Source: Acidobacteriota bacterium (lineage in GTDB: Bacteria > Acidobacteriota > UBA6911 > RPQK01 > JADFOI01). From it: 5,492 nt of DNA. A program made the translations under genes and the position numbers. A model generated the notes under the pieces. That model ran no database searches and was not told where the DNA came from. It was given only the letters and a program-made list of their open reading frames with translations. Below are positions 5,279 to 5,492 of this stretch, piece after piece. The stretch lies in the NCBI GenBank assembly GCA_027295745.1, contig JAPUKI010000345.1, positions 1-5,492 on the forward strand. The letters run 5' to 3'. Position 1 is the first letter of the stretch; every line of letters starts with the position of its first letter.

Positions 5279-5492
5279 AATCAAAGAGTAGAAATCCGGC
5301 GGCCACGTAAATCACGTCAAAACAAACTAAAAAACCAACCGACCGGTTCAGCGACTGTATTTCCTGGAAGAGCAAGACTTCCTGTGTTGCATTTACAGCA
5401 GGTAGAATTATAGGGAGGATGATGGGAAAGAGCAAAATGGGCAACAGGACTTCCCGGGTACGAATGTTACTGACCATGGCACCAAAGAGTGT
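5262..5492 (-). CDS. ccmB: CcmB haem exporter membrane subunit (C-terminal part, 5' end outside window)
   Basis: The last 76 residues of CcmB are present and the reading frame is open to the window edge. CcmB is the membrane subunit that pairs with the ATPase CcmA to form the ABC module that, with CcmCD, releases holo-CcmE. The fragment begins TLFGAMVSNIRTREVLLPIL, the conserved cytoplasmic loop and following membrane segment of the family, and has two hydrophobic helices (about 18-36 and 51-73). It ends at TAA (5262-5264), inside the start of ccmC. The Met in the loop at 5477 is internal, not a start. ccmA would be expected further upstream, beyond the window. Confidence 0.92.
   Translation of the reverse strand, partial: TLFGAMVSNIRTREVLLPILLFPIILPIILPAVNATQEVLLFQEIQSLNRSVGFLVCFDVIYVAAGFLLFDYVVSD

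Overview
The window looks like chromosomal DNA from a Gram-negative bacterium of moderate GC content. The best lineage clue is the end of a System I (Ccm) cytochrome c maturation operon. The short CcmD, the MinD/ParA-type ATPase with an internal insertion and the YcgR-like PilZ protein are the kind of genes seen in delta-proteobacterial, NC10 or Nitrospirota-like genomes. The lineage is inferred from gene style and cannot be settled from the sequence alone.

Layout from left to right. Bases 5-148 hold a nested inverted repeat with a perfect 38-bp hairpin. Its outer right arm contains the stop codon of a minus-strand MinD/ParA-family ATPase (143-1144). Divergent from that gene, behind a good sigma-70-type promoter (1258-1286), is a small plus-strand trypsin-like (S1C/DegP-type) protease with an intact His/Asp/Ser triad but no signal peptide and no PDZ domain (1345-1992). 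Bases 2015-2297 form a 283-bp MITE-like element with 37-bp terminal inverted repeats and internal stem-loops. Its right terminal repeat supplies the stop codon of the next gene. That gene, on the minus strand (2292-4088), encodes an unusual 598-residue protein: a VOC (glyoxalase-fold) domain, a YcgR-N-like domain, a PilZ domain with complete c-di-GMP-binding motifs, seven tandem 14-residue Ala/Val/Lys/Pro/Glu repeats, and a C-terminal domain I do not recognise. A 315-base gap (4089-4403) holds a candidate promoter and a dyad for this gene. The right end carries minus-strand ccmD, ccmC and the 3' end of ccmB, all overlapping, transcribed toward the PilZ gene.

How the genes may work together. 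CcmB, CcmC and CcmD belong to the inner-membrane machinery that delivers haem for c-type cytochromes. The VOC-PilZ protein is probably a c-di-GMP effector. The MinD-like ATPase and the cytosolic protease share a divergent control region. A functional link between the ATPase, the protease and the PilZ protein (for example in cell polarity or motility) is only an inference from proximity. The two repeat elements, each cutting into the 3' end of a gene, are the most striking non-coding features.
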